Shown piece after piece: positions 31,334 through 44,161 of a stretch of DNA of 64,000 bases. Numbering within the stretch: position 1 is the stretch's first letter; each line of letters starts with the position of its first letter. Below the pieces are notes generated by a model, which was not told where the DNA came from, searched no databases, and saw only the letters and a program-made list of their open reading frames with translations. Source of the DNA: Syncephalis plumigaleata (taxonomy: Eukaryota > Zoopagomycota > Zoopagomycetes > Zoopagales > Piptocephalidaceae); contig JAIXMF010000013.1 of the NCBI GenBank assembly GCA_025201365.1, positions 124,001 through 188,000 of the forward strand. Reading direction: 5' to 3'. The position numbers and the translations under genes are program-made.

Positions 31334-33629
31334 CTGCTCTACTTGCTGATACAATACATGTGTATGTGTGTACAAGAAGGAAGCGTAAAGTGTAGTGTTA
31401 CCCCTGTTACAAAGAGTCACACCACTTTAGAACAATTAGGGCAGCAGCAACAATGGAGTAAGCTGGAATGTCCATTGAGCTTCATACCACGACTACAATA
31501 ACTACAACTACAACGTTAACAATTGCCCTAACATTTACTATGCATCTTACAATCGATGGAGACATTATCAGTCGAAGCTAATAATATAGCACTGTACTAA
31601 ATGTGCTACCATTACTATTTGCATTATCAATAAATATTATCTATCATTTATTTACTTTCTATTTACACTTACACACTTGTAATCAAGTCGGCAATATGAT
31701 GTTGAAGTAGACGTTTCAAGTCCGTATACGGAAGGCCTCACTTCTTTGTACGTATATGTTTCTGCTTTGAAAAAGCGCTCATTAACGCTTCCGCTTTCGT
31801 AGTGCCATTTCTCTTTTCGTTTATACTCGCTACTTTTGGATACACTGTCGCTCTTGGCCGTAGCGTTGATTTGCTTTATGCCTCCTTTCCTACGCCCATT
31901 GCTACTTTTACTTAAAATCTACGTTTTTTCCATTCTACTGACCCATTCCATACTATCCTATCCCATTCTTGATTCTCGCTTTACGATCTATCTTTTTCCT
32001 CACTATATTTACTAACGAGTCACTTACGATTGATATTAACTTATCCTGCTACGATTACAATTACCCCAATTAGTTATAAAGGCGAACGTGTAAGCGTGTA
32101 AGTGTGTAGGTGTGTATGTATGTTGTAGGTTTTATGTGTGCGTGTGTGTCACCATACTGCTTGTGCTGTCCCCATCTGTGTAGAATCCACATTCTCGCTC
32201 TCGTTCTCGCTCTCTCCTGCCTTCTATCTTCCTTTCTAGCACGTCCAATTGATCCAAACCGGCTTCTGACCAACTGCAGCAAGCCTCTTCACTTATTATC
32301 CGCCCGCCCTTTTATAATACGTTAAACGCCGCCACCACCGCTATAGCCATTAGTACAACGACCATTATTACAACGCTACTACACCGTTTATTTATTTACC
32401 GTTCCGTCATCTGTTTATCCTATTAACGGCAAATAGCTTGATATACCTGTTACATTTGGCAGACGCTTGTTTATTTGCACTCGTTTCCCTTCTTTTGCTC
32501 TTATCGACTTATACACATAGATTGACCTCACCTTCATTCGTTCTCTTTCTTTCATATTATAGTCATTCTACAGCGACTGCCTACGACTTCTTCATCTCAA
32601 TTTCACTGACGTTTATTCACTTTTTATAGCGCGTGTTCTACTTGGAAGCCAACTAACCAACTCAACCCAACTTACCTTCCTATCTATCAACCTATCCACC
32701 CGCCAACTACATTCATCCAATAGATATTGTCTATCCACTTGAAACGTTGATTACGCGCATGAAAACAATTTGGTATTGCAGAAAGTAGACGAAGCCACTC
32801 TAGGCTGTGCCCTACCACCACCACCACCACCATCAATACTGCTACTAGTACTAGTACTATCCTCATTTTTGGTAAATATCCTATCTATACCATCCGTCCT
32901 ATTGTGATTATGATGATTCTGGTGTCTTTGTCGCCTCTTTTTCTCCCTCGCCTATGGTCCCTGGTTATTACTAATACCTGCAATGAATGCGGCAGTTATA
33001 ATGCCTAGCCAAACACATCATAGTAGAACATAGCTAGGATTGACCGCCTTCTTTCTCTCTTCTAAGCGTGTAACCTCTAGTTATACAGACATTATGGGCA
33101 CTACACACACATATACATACATATATATATATATATATTGATGGATAATACTTGTTTGTCGTTGAATGAAACGACACTACCTTTCTCTTTCCATTCATTG
33201 CTTAACCACATACCACATCATACTCCTTAGTTTCTCTTATCGCGCGTATATGTGTGTATACGTGTGTATACGTGTGTTGTGCCCCTTTCCTCTCATATAA
33301 GGCTTTTCTTTTCCTAAATTTCCCCTGGCGCGGCCTTTCTTTTCTTTATTAAGGACGATCGATGCATACTATCGTCACTCTATGATGAACGACATTGCTT
33401 TTTAACGTGTGACATTTCCTCTCGAATGCCTGGTCATCATCAGCAAATGATGAGCACGCGTCACATCATTTGTAAACAAATCTGATCATCCATACGTTTA
33501 TTATTTACTAATCTTATTATTATTGATATTACTCTAGATTACAAATAGTTTTGGAGATTTTTCTTGGACACTCGTGATCATTCCATACAGGATCCCATTA
33601 CCATTTATTTATCATTGTCACTAATAGTG

Positions 33630-33673
<44 letters not shown>

Positions 33674-34005
33674 TAGACAGATCTTGTTCGATCTAAATTG
33701 CGGTTACGAACGCATAGAGAGAGAAAGAGACAAGCCAGTACGCTCCTTGCTTTGTCTACCACAGCAACCACAACTACATTGCCGGTGTGCCTCTTTTCTT
33801 TTTGTTGCTAGACATTATTATTACTATTATTATTATTATTATTTCGACTTTGCATATTATCGTGTCGTGATCACTTCTCCTAGTTTTACTTTTACACTAC
33901 TACTGCTACTACTACTATTATTACTACCACCATTACTACTAGCATCATCACTACATCTTGTCAAATCCCTCTTTCCCATTCAATATAGTCGTTATAAATA
34001 TCGCT
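31334..34005. other. Long gene-free, pyrimidine-rich stretch with microsatellites
   Basis: A 2.7-kb region, unusually long for this window. The first 300 bases are the 3' UTR of the Tra2-like gene. The rest is T/C-biased on the plus strand with (AT)n at about 33,120-33,140, (TGTATACG)n at about 33,250, (CTA)n at about 33,627-33,666 and (ATT)n at about 33,820-33,843. Frames inside (for example 33564-34031) read only low-complexity Leu and Tyr runs. It most likely holds the promoter and a long, perhaps spliced, 5' leader of the gene at 34006. No RNA gene is recognised. Confidence 0.45.
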
Positions 34006-34671
34006 ATGGAATTCCACACGCTAGCCGATAATCATTCCACCAGCATAGATAGCGTATCCTTTCCATTGGCGCACAAAATGCCACCTCGTCTAAACAGTAT
34101 TGGGTAAGTAGTGATGCTAACAGCAATACTAATAGTAAACGCATTAGCTAACTATAATTATTTATGATAGACGTTCCTACAGTGATCCTATGGATATGGT
34201 GCAATCACTGAATCATTCCGTAGATCCTACAGTTTGGTCGCCAACCACCGCAACACCCCCGTTGACCCCGTGCACCATGAAGGACGACGACGATGAAACT
34301 ACCGCTCAACATCATCATCAACATCAAATGCTAGATGAATCATCACCGTCCGCTCCTATTCCTTGTGGCGATCGTAAGCGAAAGCTTTCCATTAGTAGTC
34401 ATGGTAAGTTAGCTGAATATAATTACAATGATATATATATATATGATAGTAAATACTAATATTTATGTAATTACTAGAACAACCATCTATAGAGGCAAAA
34501 CATCATATTGTTCATTTTAACGAACAACATTGGTTTAGAGATGCCAATGATTACTTGATGAAGTCACGACGTCGTAGTGGCATGCCCAATATATTCGATA
34601 TCCAGCAACCTATTACCCTTGATGCAGATCCAATGGCTAATACTACTAATACAAGTTCACCACATCATTAG
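34006..34671 (+). CDS. Small hypothetical protein, low complexity with conserved-looking ends
   Basis: Three exons (34006-34103, 34171-34403, 34478-34671) keep phase and give 174 residues. Exon 1 ends with KMPPRLNSIG and exon 2 starts RSYSDPMDMVQSLNHSVDP, which joins into a basic/Ser phosphosite-like motif. There follow TPPLTPCTMKDDDDE, a His/Gln run, and CGDRKRKLSISSHE (a possible kinase site or nuclear signal). The last exon has HIVHFNEQHWFRDANDYLMK and a SRRRSGMPNIFD motif. I recognise no domain. Length, composition and the long leader suggest a regulatory protein, which is inference only. Confidence 0.6.
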
Positions 34672-35060
34672 TATGTATTAGACGCGAGACAAAGGATTAT
34701 TATAGTTGTAATAGTTGTAGTAGTCATCGACACCATCGGCAATTTACCGAATTGCTCGATTACATTAGTATTGGCCCATTTTCTTACTCTGGTATTATTA
34801 TATTCCTTAGATTATATACCTTACCGATCTCTAGTCAAGCTGCGGCAATTTTGTTGGGCCATAGTTTACTTATGATTTTTTCATGCGCTTTTTTTACGTT
34901 TTACTATTCTTCTCTTTACGATTATGTGATATATAAATATATAACATATTATATACATAACATACATATAAGTATTTAACATCCCACTATACAGAAATCA
35001 AATAAAATTATGAAATTACTTTTATTTACTCTCTCTTATCTTACACAACAAACAACGTCA
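34672..35060. other. AT-rich spacer between convergent genes
   Basis: Contains the 3' UTRs of the small gene and of TTI1. There is an AATAAA-like AAATAAAATT at about 35,000 and TA-rich runs at 34,930-34,975. Nothing else is seen. Confidence 0.45.
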
Positions 35061-38000
35061 CTATGTCAATTGATGTTTTAGTTGAGACATGGCTTCTATG
35101 GTGGCAGTAGGTATAGATGGTGTATCATGCATAATTAAATACGCAGGCACTCTTACTGTTGACATGCTTTCCCTCCAATGCAAGGGGTTGCCCTTACTTG
35201 ACGATGGAGGAAGTGCAGTGTAAAGTAGTAGCCACACTAGATCGGAATGATAGCTGATGATATGACTGTACAATTGTTCCACCATACTACCGATGGTATA
35301 TCCACTTGAGGTAGACATTGATGACTCGCTTGTAACAAACCATGGCAGGGTCACTTGCAATAGTTGCCATGTTGTATTGGCATCAAGTAGCGGTACTGCC
35401 ACTTGACAAGTATCAATGGCAATGGTCACTAGTGTACAATCGTGCCTTGATGGCGCTGATTTATAGGTGAGCCATTGCTTAAGAATGGGCCATGCATCTT
35501 TACAGAAGGGCGATGCGATGAACGAGTCGCACGTTCGACAAATGGCCATGATGGCACGAGCAGTGGCCACTTTAACCGTTAATGCCTCCGCTAATTGCTG
35601 GGTAGCGTTTAGATTTGCGACTAATTGTGGCCATACCTGAGCCACCAATGGATCTATACGACGACGATCATCGCGTAGTACGAGTATACAAGCGGCAATC
35701 GCATCTAGCACATCAATACGATGTGTAGTGTCAGCTAGCGTAGTATGATTTTGTAGACTGATTAGAATACGTTCGGCGTAATTCATTTTTAATCTAGCAT
35801 AGCATCATTGACTTGTTTTTCTGCTGTTGCTACTGTTGTCGTTGTTGGTGCAGTTGGTTCAATTGGTTGATCATCAAGTGACATGCTAGTTTGAGACGAG
35901 TTCAATTGAGTGATAAATAATTGAACAGCAGTTGAAGGTCGAGCCGTATCGTTTAATCGATCTTTGTCTTGTTCAAGTGTACGATGCTGTTCGTTCGTCA
36001 ATGATGATGCGGCGGTAGTTGTAGGGGCCATTGCACATGACAGCGTGGATAATGTATGCACTAGCTGGCCACTTAGCCATTCATCTTCAATGTAGTGCTC
36101 CTCCAGTCCACCTATAATATCCTCTACTACATCTTCAATATAGGGAAGAATAGCCAGACCTGTTACCTTAATGACGGCAGAAAGCATGGCCGGTGTATGA
36201 GAGGTATTCGACAAATGTCTTAGGCGTAATGACACGGCATTCATCATATAGTCGATATTATCGAGTAGTAAATCACGTAATGAAGGATATCCCATAGTGC
36301 TGGCTATTGCGTGTAATGCATTGGATGCCGCTATCTGTATACTGGCAGCACGACTAGCCAATTGTTCACATAATGGATACAGTAAATCAATAAGTAATGG
36401 TTGTAGCTCGGTCGATGGGATAATCTTTGTACAAGTGGTTATTAGCTGTAAACAAGCAATACTGCATAGTGCTGATTGTGTCTTGGTATCATGCTGATTA
36501 GAATGGATAGACAGACGTGTTTCTGTGATATCTTGTAGAACAGCAATAGCCAGCGATGATACTAGATGATTGGGCTCAATAGTATCCAATTGTATATAGT
36601 TGTCTAAGGTTAAATTATCAGACATTGGAATGGTGGCTGCTCCCTCTAATAGCCATCCGATGACAAGTATACACTGTGCGTGGTATGTCTCCAACTCGGT
36701 TGTCTGAAGTAATTGCATGAAATGATCGAGTAATAGTTCGATATCACCTGCAGCACCAATCGTTTGAATAATCGAATTAACGCGGTATCAGTCTTGGTGG
36801 TCTCCCTTACAAGACTACTAGTAAGTGTATCGTCCATTCTCTGACTAGTAATCACTTCAATGCCAGCATGTTGTTGACTTGTATCTATTATTGATCCAGT
36901 TTCATGTTGTAGTGCTCGTAATAATCCAAGAGAAATTGATGGCATCCCAATGAAATAATAGTAGGTGCCTCCGTGTCTAATAATGACAAGTAGCCATTCA
37001 ACAGTTGTAATGATTGCTCAGTTCGCTTCGTCTGTCCTTCTCGTAGCAGTAATAGATCAGGTAATTGCACAAGACCATCGCGTAGTCGTTCAGATAAAGC
37101 ATTAGGCAGTTGTCTACTCACTACGGGATGTTGCTTCAGTTGATTGATCGTTTGTCGCCATATTTCACGTAGCTCTTCAGATTCATCGTCTACATATACA
37201 AGTATCGTTCAAGGAGTAGAGGCAGTAGTGTGTCAAGTGTACTAGTGCAATGCTGAATGATTTGTGTCGCCAAATGTAAACAAGCCAGTCGAATAGACAC
37301 TTCATCATGTAACTTCATCGTTAGAATAGCATCGAGTGCCTTGTATAATTTAGGCTTAGTAGTATTGATCCATGCTGTATTCCGTATCACAAGTGGAAAT
37401 GATCCTTGTTGCGTCTTAATCATCTTTTCTGTAGTTTTCCCGTTTACATCATCTGATTTGCTGTTCGACGACCATCGTGACGTATCCTTGAACTGTGTGA
37501 TATCTGTAGCCATTAACATCGATGCAGGCATCCAATCATGCTGACGTATATCGGCGAATACTGCAATGACAAGTTGTTCTGTTAACTCGAGCATCGCTTT
37601 TAATATGCCACGATGTTCCTTATGCTGATGACGTTGCACGTAAACCGCTAGTTTCCCTAATACTTTTGGTGCTACACCCGCTAATAATTGAGCATCATCT
37701 ACGAGATTCACGAGCAATGCGTGTAAACAACGTGTAGCAGCCAGTCTAATCGATTGACTAATGGACGAGGTCATCCATTCACCGGTAATTAGCGTGAGCA
37801 TGCCGAGTAAAGCGTAGAATCGAGTGGGATCGCGTGCTATTTGTTGTGCATCCACTAACCAATGATATGATGTATGGGGACTACTAACAGTATTACTAGT
37901 AGGCAAGCATGCTTCTAAACTATCCAGATAAGCCAATATGACTTCTTCATGACTAGCCGATATTGTGCATCAGGCAGGCCTTGTATACGCTGTCCATAAC

Positions 38001-38509
38001 TGACCAATGTAATAATGATACGATACCAATGTTCTGCATGGAATGTTGTCATTATACATACGTGCTCCTCATTATCACTAGATGCTAGTTGTTTACGCCA
38101 TAGCATGGCTAGACATCTAAATGTAATCGCTATACAATCAAGACTATTGATCGATTCGAATCCTAATGCCAATGTCATATTTAACGGTAAGTAGGCCATG
38201 TTAAAGAACGCGTCATTCAATATAATCGATGATTCTGATATTGCTACTGGTTGCATCGATAACCGCCCTTCTTGTATATAAGTAAATACACGTTCTATAG
38301 CCGAATAATAGTCACCGAGTGCTTGCTTTAATAAAAGCGACCATTGCTCATTTGTCATGGAATTGACACCATGTTGATGAATAACATTCAATAACGCTTC
38401 ATGTTCAGTTAAGATCTAGATAAATATGAGTAATATGTAAGTTAAACACAAGTCAACGTCTTACTATATGCTTGATTTCTTGTGGAATCCTATTATTCAA
38501 ATAAGCCAT
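35061..38509 (-). CDS. TTI1: TEL2-interacting protein 1 (TTT complex), with three single-base frame breaks
   Basis: It starts at 38509 (MAYLNNRIPQEIKHI); a short intron leads to a long HEAT-repeat protein of about 1,120 residues. TTI1-like blocks: SYHWLVDAQQIARDPTRFYA, WMTSSISQSIRLAATRCLHA, LPLLLERYLY, EIWRQTINQLKQHP, VRRL-like DRRRIDPLVAQVWPQLVANL, and CRTCDSFIASPFCKDAWPIL near the C terminus. TTI1, TEL2 and TTI2 stabilise PIKK kinases such as TOR, ATM and ATR. The frame shifts near 37,183, 36,955 and 36,785. Each is explained by one missing base, two of them in G or C runs, with good homology on both sides and no intron signals. Since the protein is usually essential, sequencing or assembly deletions are likelier than decay. 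It shares a 200-bp divergent promoter with DIS3. Confidence 0.82.
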
Positions 38510-38709
38510 ATTGAAGTTGACGTGCTTATTCAATCAACATGATAAACAGACTAGAAAGAAGAGCGTAACGTGATATTTATACGGTTAACGTCACAAACCT
38601 GATCATTTTTCTTTTTTTTCTTATTATTAGCAGATCTTTTCCTTCGTTTTTCACTTCTCTTTGACGATTAGTACTATTCCGTTATTGAAAGTGAAACACT
38701 AGTTACAGT

Positions 38710-41700
38710 ATGTTACGATCCAAGGCACACGTTCATCGTAACAAGAAGGGCAATGTCGTCAAAGTAGTCAAGGAACACTATCTACGTGACGATATTTGGT
38801 GTTCTTCGAAGGTATGCAAGGTATGCATATATACTACAGCAACTAGTGGTGCTAGCAGTAGTAGCAATACTACATCACCAGGCCCTATTCTATCAGCAGT
38901 ACCCGATACAACACAGCGATACCCGATGCCGCACTATTGTCTACCGGATACGAATGTCTTTATTAATCAGGTAGAGCATTTATAGTTACTAGTATTCCAT
39001 CAAGCATAGCATTAATACATACAAAATGACATGTAGATTGACTTTATTGAACATCCAGCACTACGTAATGTTATTGTTCTACAAACTGTTCTCGAAGAAG
39101 TTAGAAATCTAAGTCACCGGTGTATAATCGATTACGTGCAGTAATCTCTGATCCAAGTCGACAATTCTACGTGTTCTCCAATGAACATCATCGGTAATGT
39201 GGTTGTGCAACAGCTTATACATATTTACTCATTTCTATTCTTTATTAATAATAGTTCAACCTTTGTGGAGAAGTTAAAGGATGAATCACCTAATGATAGA
39301 AATGATCGCGGTAATTATTAATAATGTCCAGTATATCATATACTAATAGTAATAATAACAATAATGACAATAGCTATTCGAGTAGCTACTCGTTGGTATG
39401 AACAACATCTAAGTGAAGCAGCCAATGGCAGTAGTACTACACCTATTCGAGTGGTACTCATTACCAATGATGTGGATAATCGTAATAAAGCATTACAAGA
39501 TTCGTTATTAGCATGCTCAGGTAAGATTGAGATATAGTAGATAGCAATACTACTAATTGACATTATATCTAGTTAGTGACTATGTAACGGGTATGACTAA
39601 TGATGCTCAGATCATTGATATGGTGGCACAAGCCGATACAAATAATGAAGGCAATGATAATGTTGAGAAACCATTTGAATACGAAGAGGTAATGATTTGA
39701 TATACAACTATCATGTATGTCATCAACTGGACTAATTGAACTTGACTAGTATCTATCCAATCTACAATTAACAGCAGGTGTTAAACAAGGACAATTACAT
39801 CAGGGTACATTGTCGATTAGTACTCATAATTACCTTGAGGTATTTAGCATAGTTATGTAATTATAACAGCACTAATGCGCAATTATGATAGGGATCTATC
39901 ATGTCAACTGTAGATGGAAAGGAACAAACTATACTGATACTAGGCAGAACTCACATTAATCGAGCAGTTCATGGTGATGTGGTAGTTGTACGCTTATTGC
40001 CCACGAATGCATGGCGTCACTCACCATCAGCAGTAGTTACTGAAGAAGGTTAGTAAAGAAGAGAAGACAAGAAACTAGCTAACAGCTGTGACATTCTAGA
40101 TGAGGAAAAGGAACAGACCGAGAATGACGATGATATGATGATCAGTGATGACAATACTGAATTACAACCATGCGGTGTAGTAGTAGGCATCGTTAAACGT
40201 AACTGGAGACCGTATCCTTTATTTGAATGCATACCTTGTATGATTGATGAAATAGTATATGCTTGACTATTGTTATTATTGTTATACGATTAGTTACTGT
40301 GGATTTATTGATGTACGCACTGTGAACATGAATGCCACTAATAGTTGGCAGAATGTATTATTTATGGCAATGGATCGACGTATTCCCAAGATACGTATGC
40401 GTACTAGACAAGCAGGTACCTTGTTGGGACAGCGACTTATCGTATGCATTGATAGTTGGGCACGTGATTCAAAGTATCCATCTGGGCATTTTGTACGAGC
40501 ATTAGGACGAGCTGGTGATAAACAAACGGAAACTGAAGTGCTTCTACTCGAGCATGATGTGCCATATCAGCCGTTCTCTGCTCAGGTACTCGCTGATCTA
40601 CCGACTGAAGGTGCCGATTGGCGAGTAACCGATGACCGACTAGCTAATCGTACTGATCTACGTCACTTGAATATATGCAGTATTGATCCACCTGGTTGTA
40701 CGGATATTGATGATGCATTGCATCTCACTCCCTTACCTAATGGCAACTATCAAGTGGGCGTGCGTAAGTGATTAACTACTTAATGTATAATACTAGATGT
40801 ATAATGAATGAATGCTTAAATAGATATTGCGGATGTGACAAGCTTCGTTGGAGCAGGTACAGCCATGGATACTGAGGCAGCCGCACGTGGTACTACCGTA
40901 TACTTGGTGGATAAGCGTATTGATATGTTGCCGGCATTACTCGGTACAAGTAAGTACTACTGGAATGAGCAAGTATATAGATGCAAGCATTATTGACAAT
41001 GTGGTAGATCTTTGTTCACTTCACTGTAATGTTGATCGATTTGCCTTCTCGTGTATTTGGGAGATATCGCCTGAAGCGGAAATAGTAAATGTTGATTTCA
41101 CAAAGAGTGTAATACAATCCAAGGCATCATTCACTTATGAACAAGCACAACAACGTATTGATAATGCGTAAGTAGTAAATATATAGAGAGTTCTTGACTA
41201 TAACTAATCTATTTCATTTATATTGATATACAGAGAGATGCAGGATGATCTAACACAAAGTATACGATTACTCAATGAACTGGCCAAGAAATTACGTGCT
41301 AAACGTATAGAGCGAGGTGCCCTAACACTTGCTAGTCCTGAAGTACGTTTCCAATTGGAGAATGACTCGCAAGATCCAGTGGATGTCGGTATCCTTTAGT
41401 GTGCTACTATTACTACATTAATTATATTGTACTAGTTGTCGTTAGTATCATTAACTATTCATTTAATGTATTCTAGAGATGAAGGAATTAAAGGAAACCA
41501 ATGCATTGGTAGAAGAATTCATGTTATTGGCTAATATATCTGTTGCTCAAAAGATATACAGTCATTATCCTGATTGCTCAATGTTACGGTAAGTGCACTG
41601 TGTTAATTACAAGCTAATCGAGTTGAGATACTTTACAAATACTAATAGCTGACCATTATCTATGAATTATTAGACGTCATCCCACACCGCCAACATCGAA

Positions 41701-42855
41701 CTTTGATAAACTATTCAAGGCTGTGGCACCATTTGGCATTTCTCTCGATTGTACCAATTCGAAAACACTCGCTGATTCACTCGATTTAGCCATTGTAAGT
41801 AACTATTATCATTGATTGCTATACTGAATCATTATTCTATTGACTAATTGTATGGCGATAGTTACCGTCAGATCCATACTTTAATAAGCTCATTCGTATT
41901 ATGACAACGAGGTGTATGATGCAAGCTGTCTACTTTTGTTCGGGAACTCTAGCTGAATCAGATTTCCGTCATTATGGTCTTGCCACCGATATCTACACGC
42001 ATTTCACGTCACCCATTCGTCGTTATGCAGGTAATAATACCGAATAGGATAATGATAGTACAAGCTGATTAACTATATACATATGTAGATGTCATTGTGC
42101 ATCGTTTATTAGGTGCCTGCATTGGTGTCGAGGGCTATTCGTCGAGATTTATGGAAAAGAAGAAAATGGCCGAATTATGTGATGGTACGCTGATTGTAGA
42201 ATGGCACTACCTAGAATCGAGTGACATCTGACCATTTATGTATACCTCAATAGTATTAAACTATCGTCATCGTATGGCACAGCAAGCTAGTCGTAGTTCA
42301 ATTGAGTTGTACACGCATCTCTTCTTTAAGGGCAAACGAGTATTGGAGGAAGGTTACGTCACGCGTATTCTTAAGAATGGATTCTTGGTATTGGTACCAA
42401 AGTATGTGTGATATGCGCATGACATGTGATGGCGATGATTTAACAACTAATTTTGCTATTCTACATTGTATAGATACGGCATTGAAGGTATCGTGCATGC
42501 TACACCTCAAAAGTCAAAGGATAAACTCGCTACTACTACTGCTACTGCTGCCACAACGACAAGTGCTCTCGTCTACAATGCCGCACTTGATTGTTTAGAG
42601 TGTCCCGCTAATGGCGAGACAATCACGCTATTCCGTAAGGTGATGGTGCAGCTCACGGTGGAGAGTCAGTCGAATCACGACGAAGAAGTGGGCAGCATGC
42701 GTCAACGATTGTTCGTTGCACTTACGGAACCGGTCATACCGGGTTTAATGCCGGCCAATCTAGCGGTACTCCCATTAGTACGTGGTCCCGAGGCAGCAGC
42801 CGATGAGGAACGTATTGTTAAACGGGTCAAGGCAGACAATCCACAGGCAACATGA
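38710..42855 (+). CDS. DIS3: Exosome exoribonuclease DIS3/RRP44
   Basis: A gene of many exons collinear with human DIS3. PIN domain: [11 protein letters not shown]-like start, [49 protein letters not shown]. Cold-shock domains: [64 protein letters not shown] domain with the catalytic Asp set: [89 protein letters not shown]1 domain at the end. DIS3 is the 3'-5' exonuclease and endonuclease of the nuclear exosome. Near 39,113 a single C is missing in CACCGGTG, shifting [12 protein letters not shown]; it looks like a sequence error as in TTI1. An acidic insert ([14 protein letters not shown]) lies between the CSDs. Confidence 0.94.
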
Positions 42856-44161
42856 CGTCATTCATTGTTAACTGAGTCTCATTAAACTATCACTTTATTA
42901 TCTTGCACCTTTTATGGCATTCCATTGATTAGTTATTACATAATTGTAACACATGTTACACAACTATATTAGATGGTTGCTTAAACCAGCTAATTATCAT
43001 ATTCCATATGCTTTACTTGTCATATGTATGTATAATATAGCAATTAGTAACTTATAGGTGCGTCCACTTGACAACAACAAGTGTTGGCAACTTGCTTGGT
43101 GATTTTCTTTTGTCTCTTAGATTGTACGCGCTAGTGACCAATCAATTTAGCTGTGAAACCATTCGATTTAACTAATCAACCAAGTGGTTGTCGTCCCTCC
43201 AACCTGGCATCATTACCATGGACGAGACTAGTCCTGCGCGTCTCCTTTCACGTGTCGCAGTTTAGATCTGACACAGTGCTTGCCAGACAAATTAACTTGG
43301 CATCTCCTTATTTCATAAGATAGGCAAATGCTAGTCTACAACGTGATGGTATTATTGCTGATAACCATATTCTTATTTGTCATTTACTTCCGGTTGCTTA
43401 ATTGTTATAAAATCTGTTTCATTTTCGTTATTATCGGCATTACTATCATCATCATCATCGTCGTCATCATTATCTATACACGACTAGTGTAGACGTAGTT
43501 GTACACCTTTTTGGCGTCGTGACGTTAAATACGACGGTTGTTGTGTCGTGTCGCCAGGTTGGCGAGTACACACATCATAGGTACACAAACCTTCTATCTA
43601 TCTGTATTTCTCTCTTTCTCTCTCGTTGCGCACTCTCTCACTGCGCACTACTCTACTAGTGATCCTCACTCGCACTCGTGCACACACACACTCATCACCT
43701 TCCTCACTATTTCATCCATTAGTGACGCATCCTTCGTTTCCCTTCCCTTCCCTTCCCTTCCTTACTACCTCACTCCACTTACCTCGGCGACATCAGAGCG
43801 TGTACACGTGTCTGCGTAGCAACTACTTTACTACCGTGCGTATCTTTGTACCTTGTCTCCTTGCAACTTGGTCGCGTATCTCGTTACTCTGTATTGATGC
43901 TGCGCCTGTTGCCCACTTACTAATCCTCTCTCTCTCTCTCTCTCTCTATTCATATTTCCAGTTTGATTACCGTCTCACCTAGTTTATCTGTGATTGAACT
44001 CATTCTCATTCCATTTCATATCATCATTTCCTTTATTTCATTATTTCTATCATTTTATCATTCCTTTCTAGTTCGCTTAACTTCTTGACTACTTTCTCTT
44101 ATTCGTTTATTTCTATCTTAGTATTCTCTATCGTGTGTGTGTGTGTGTCTCGCCTAGTCTA
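42856..44161. promoter_or_regulatory. Promoter and pyrimidine-rich leader of the homeodomain gene
   Basis: 1.3 kb without a convincing coding frame. The second half is strongly T/C-biased on the plus strand: (TCA)n at about 43,447-43,470, (TTCCC)n at about 43,738-43,765, (CT)n at about 43,927-43,948 and (GT)n at about 44,133-44,147, just before the ATG at 44162. Long pyrimidine leaders also precede the genes at 30.5 and 34.0 kb. Regulatory meaning is inferred. Confidence 0.45.

Noticed and set aside
33564-34031. 155-codon ORF before the orphan gene
   Set aside because: Leu and Tyr runs come from CTA and ATT microsatellites; it overlaps the better-supported exon at 34006 in another frame.
40258-40771. 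Independent 170-residue gene starting at 40259
   Set aside because: The frame is an internal DIS3 exon preceded by an intron; the residues before CGFIDVRTV are intronic.
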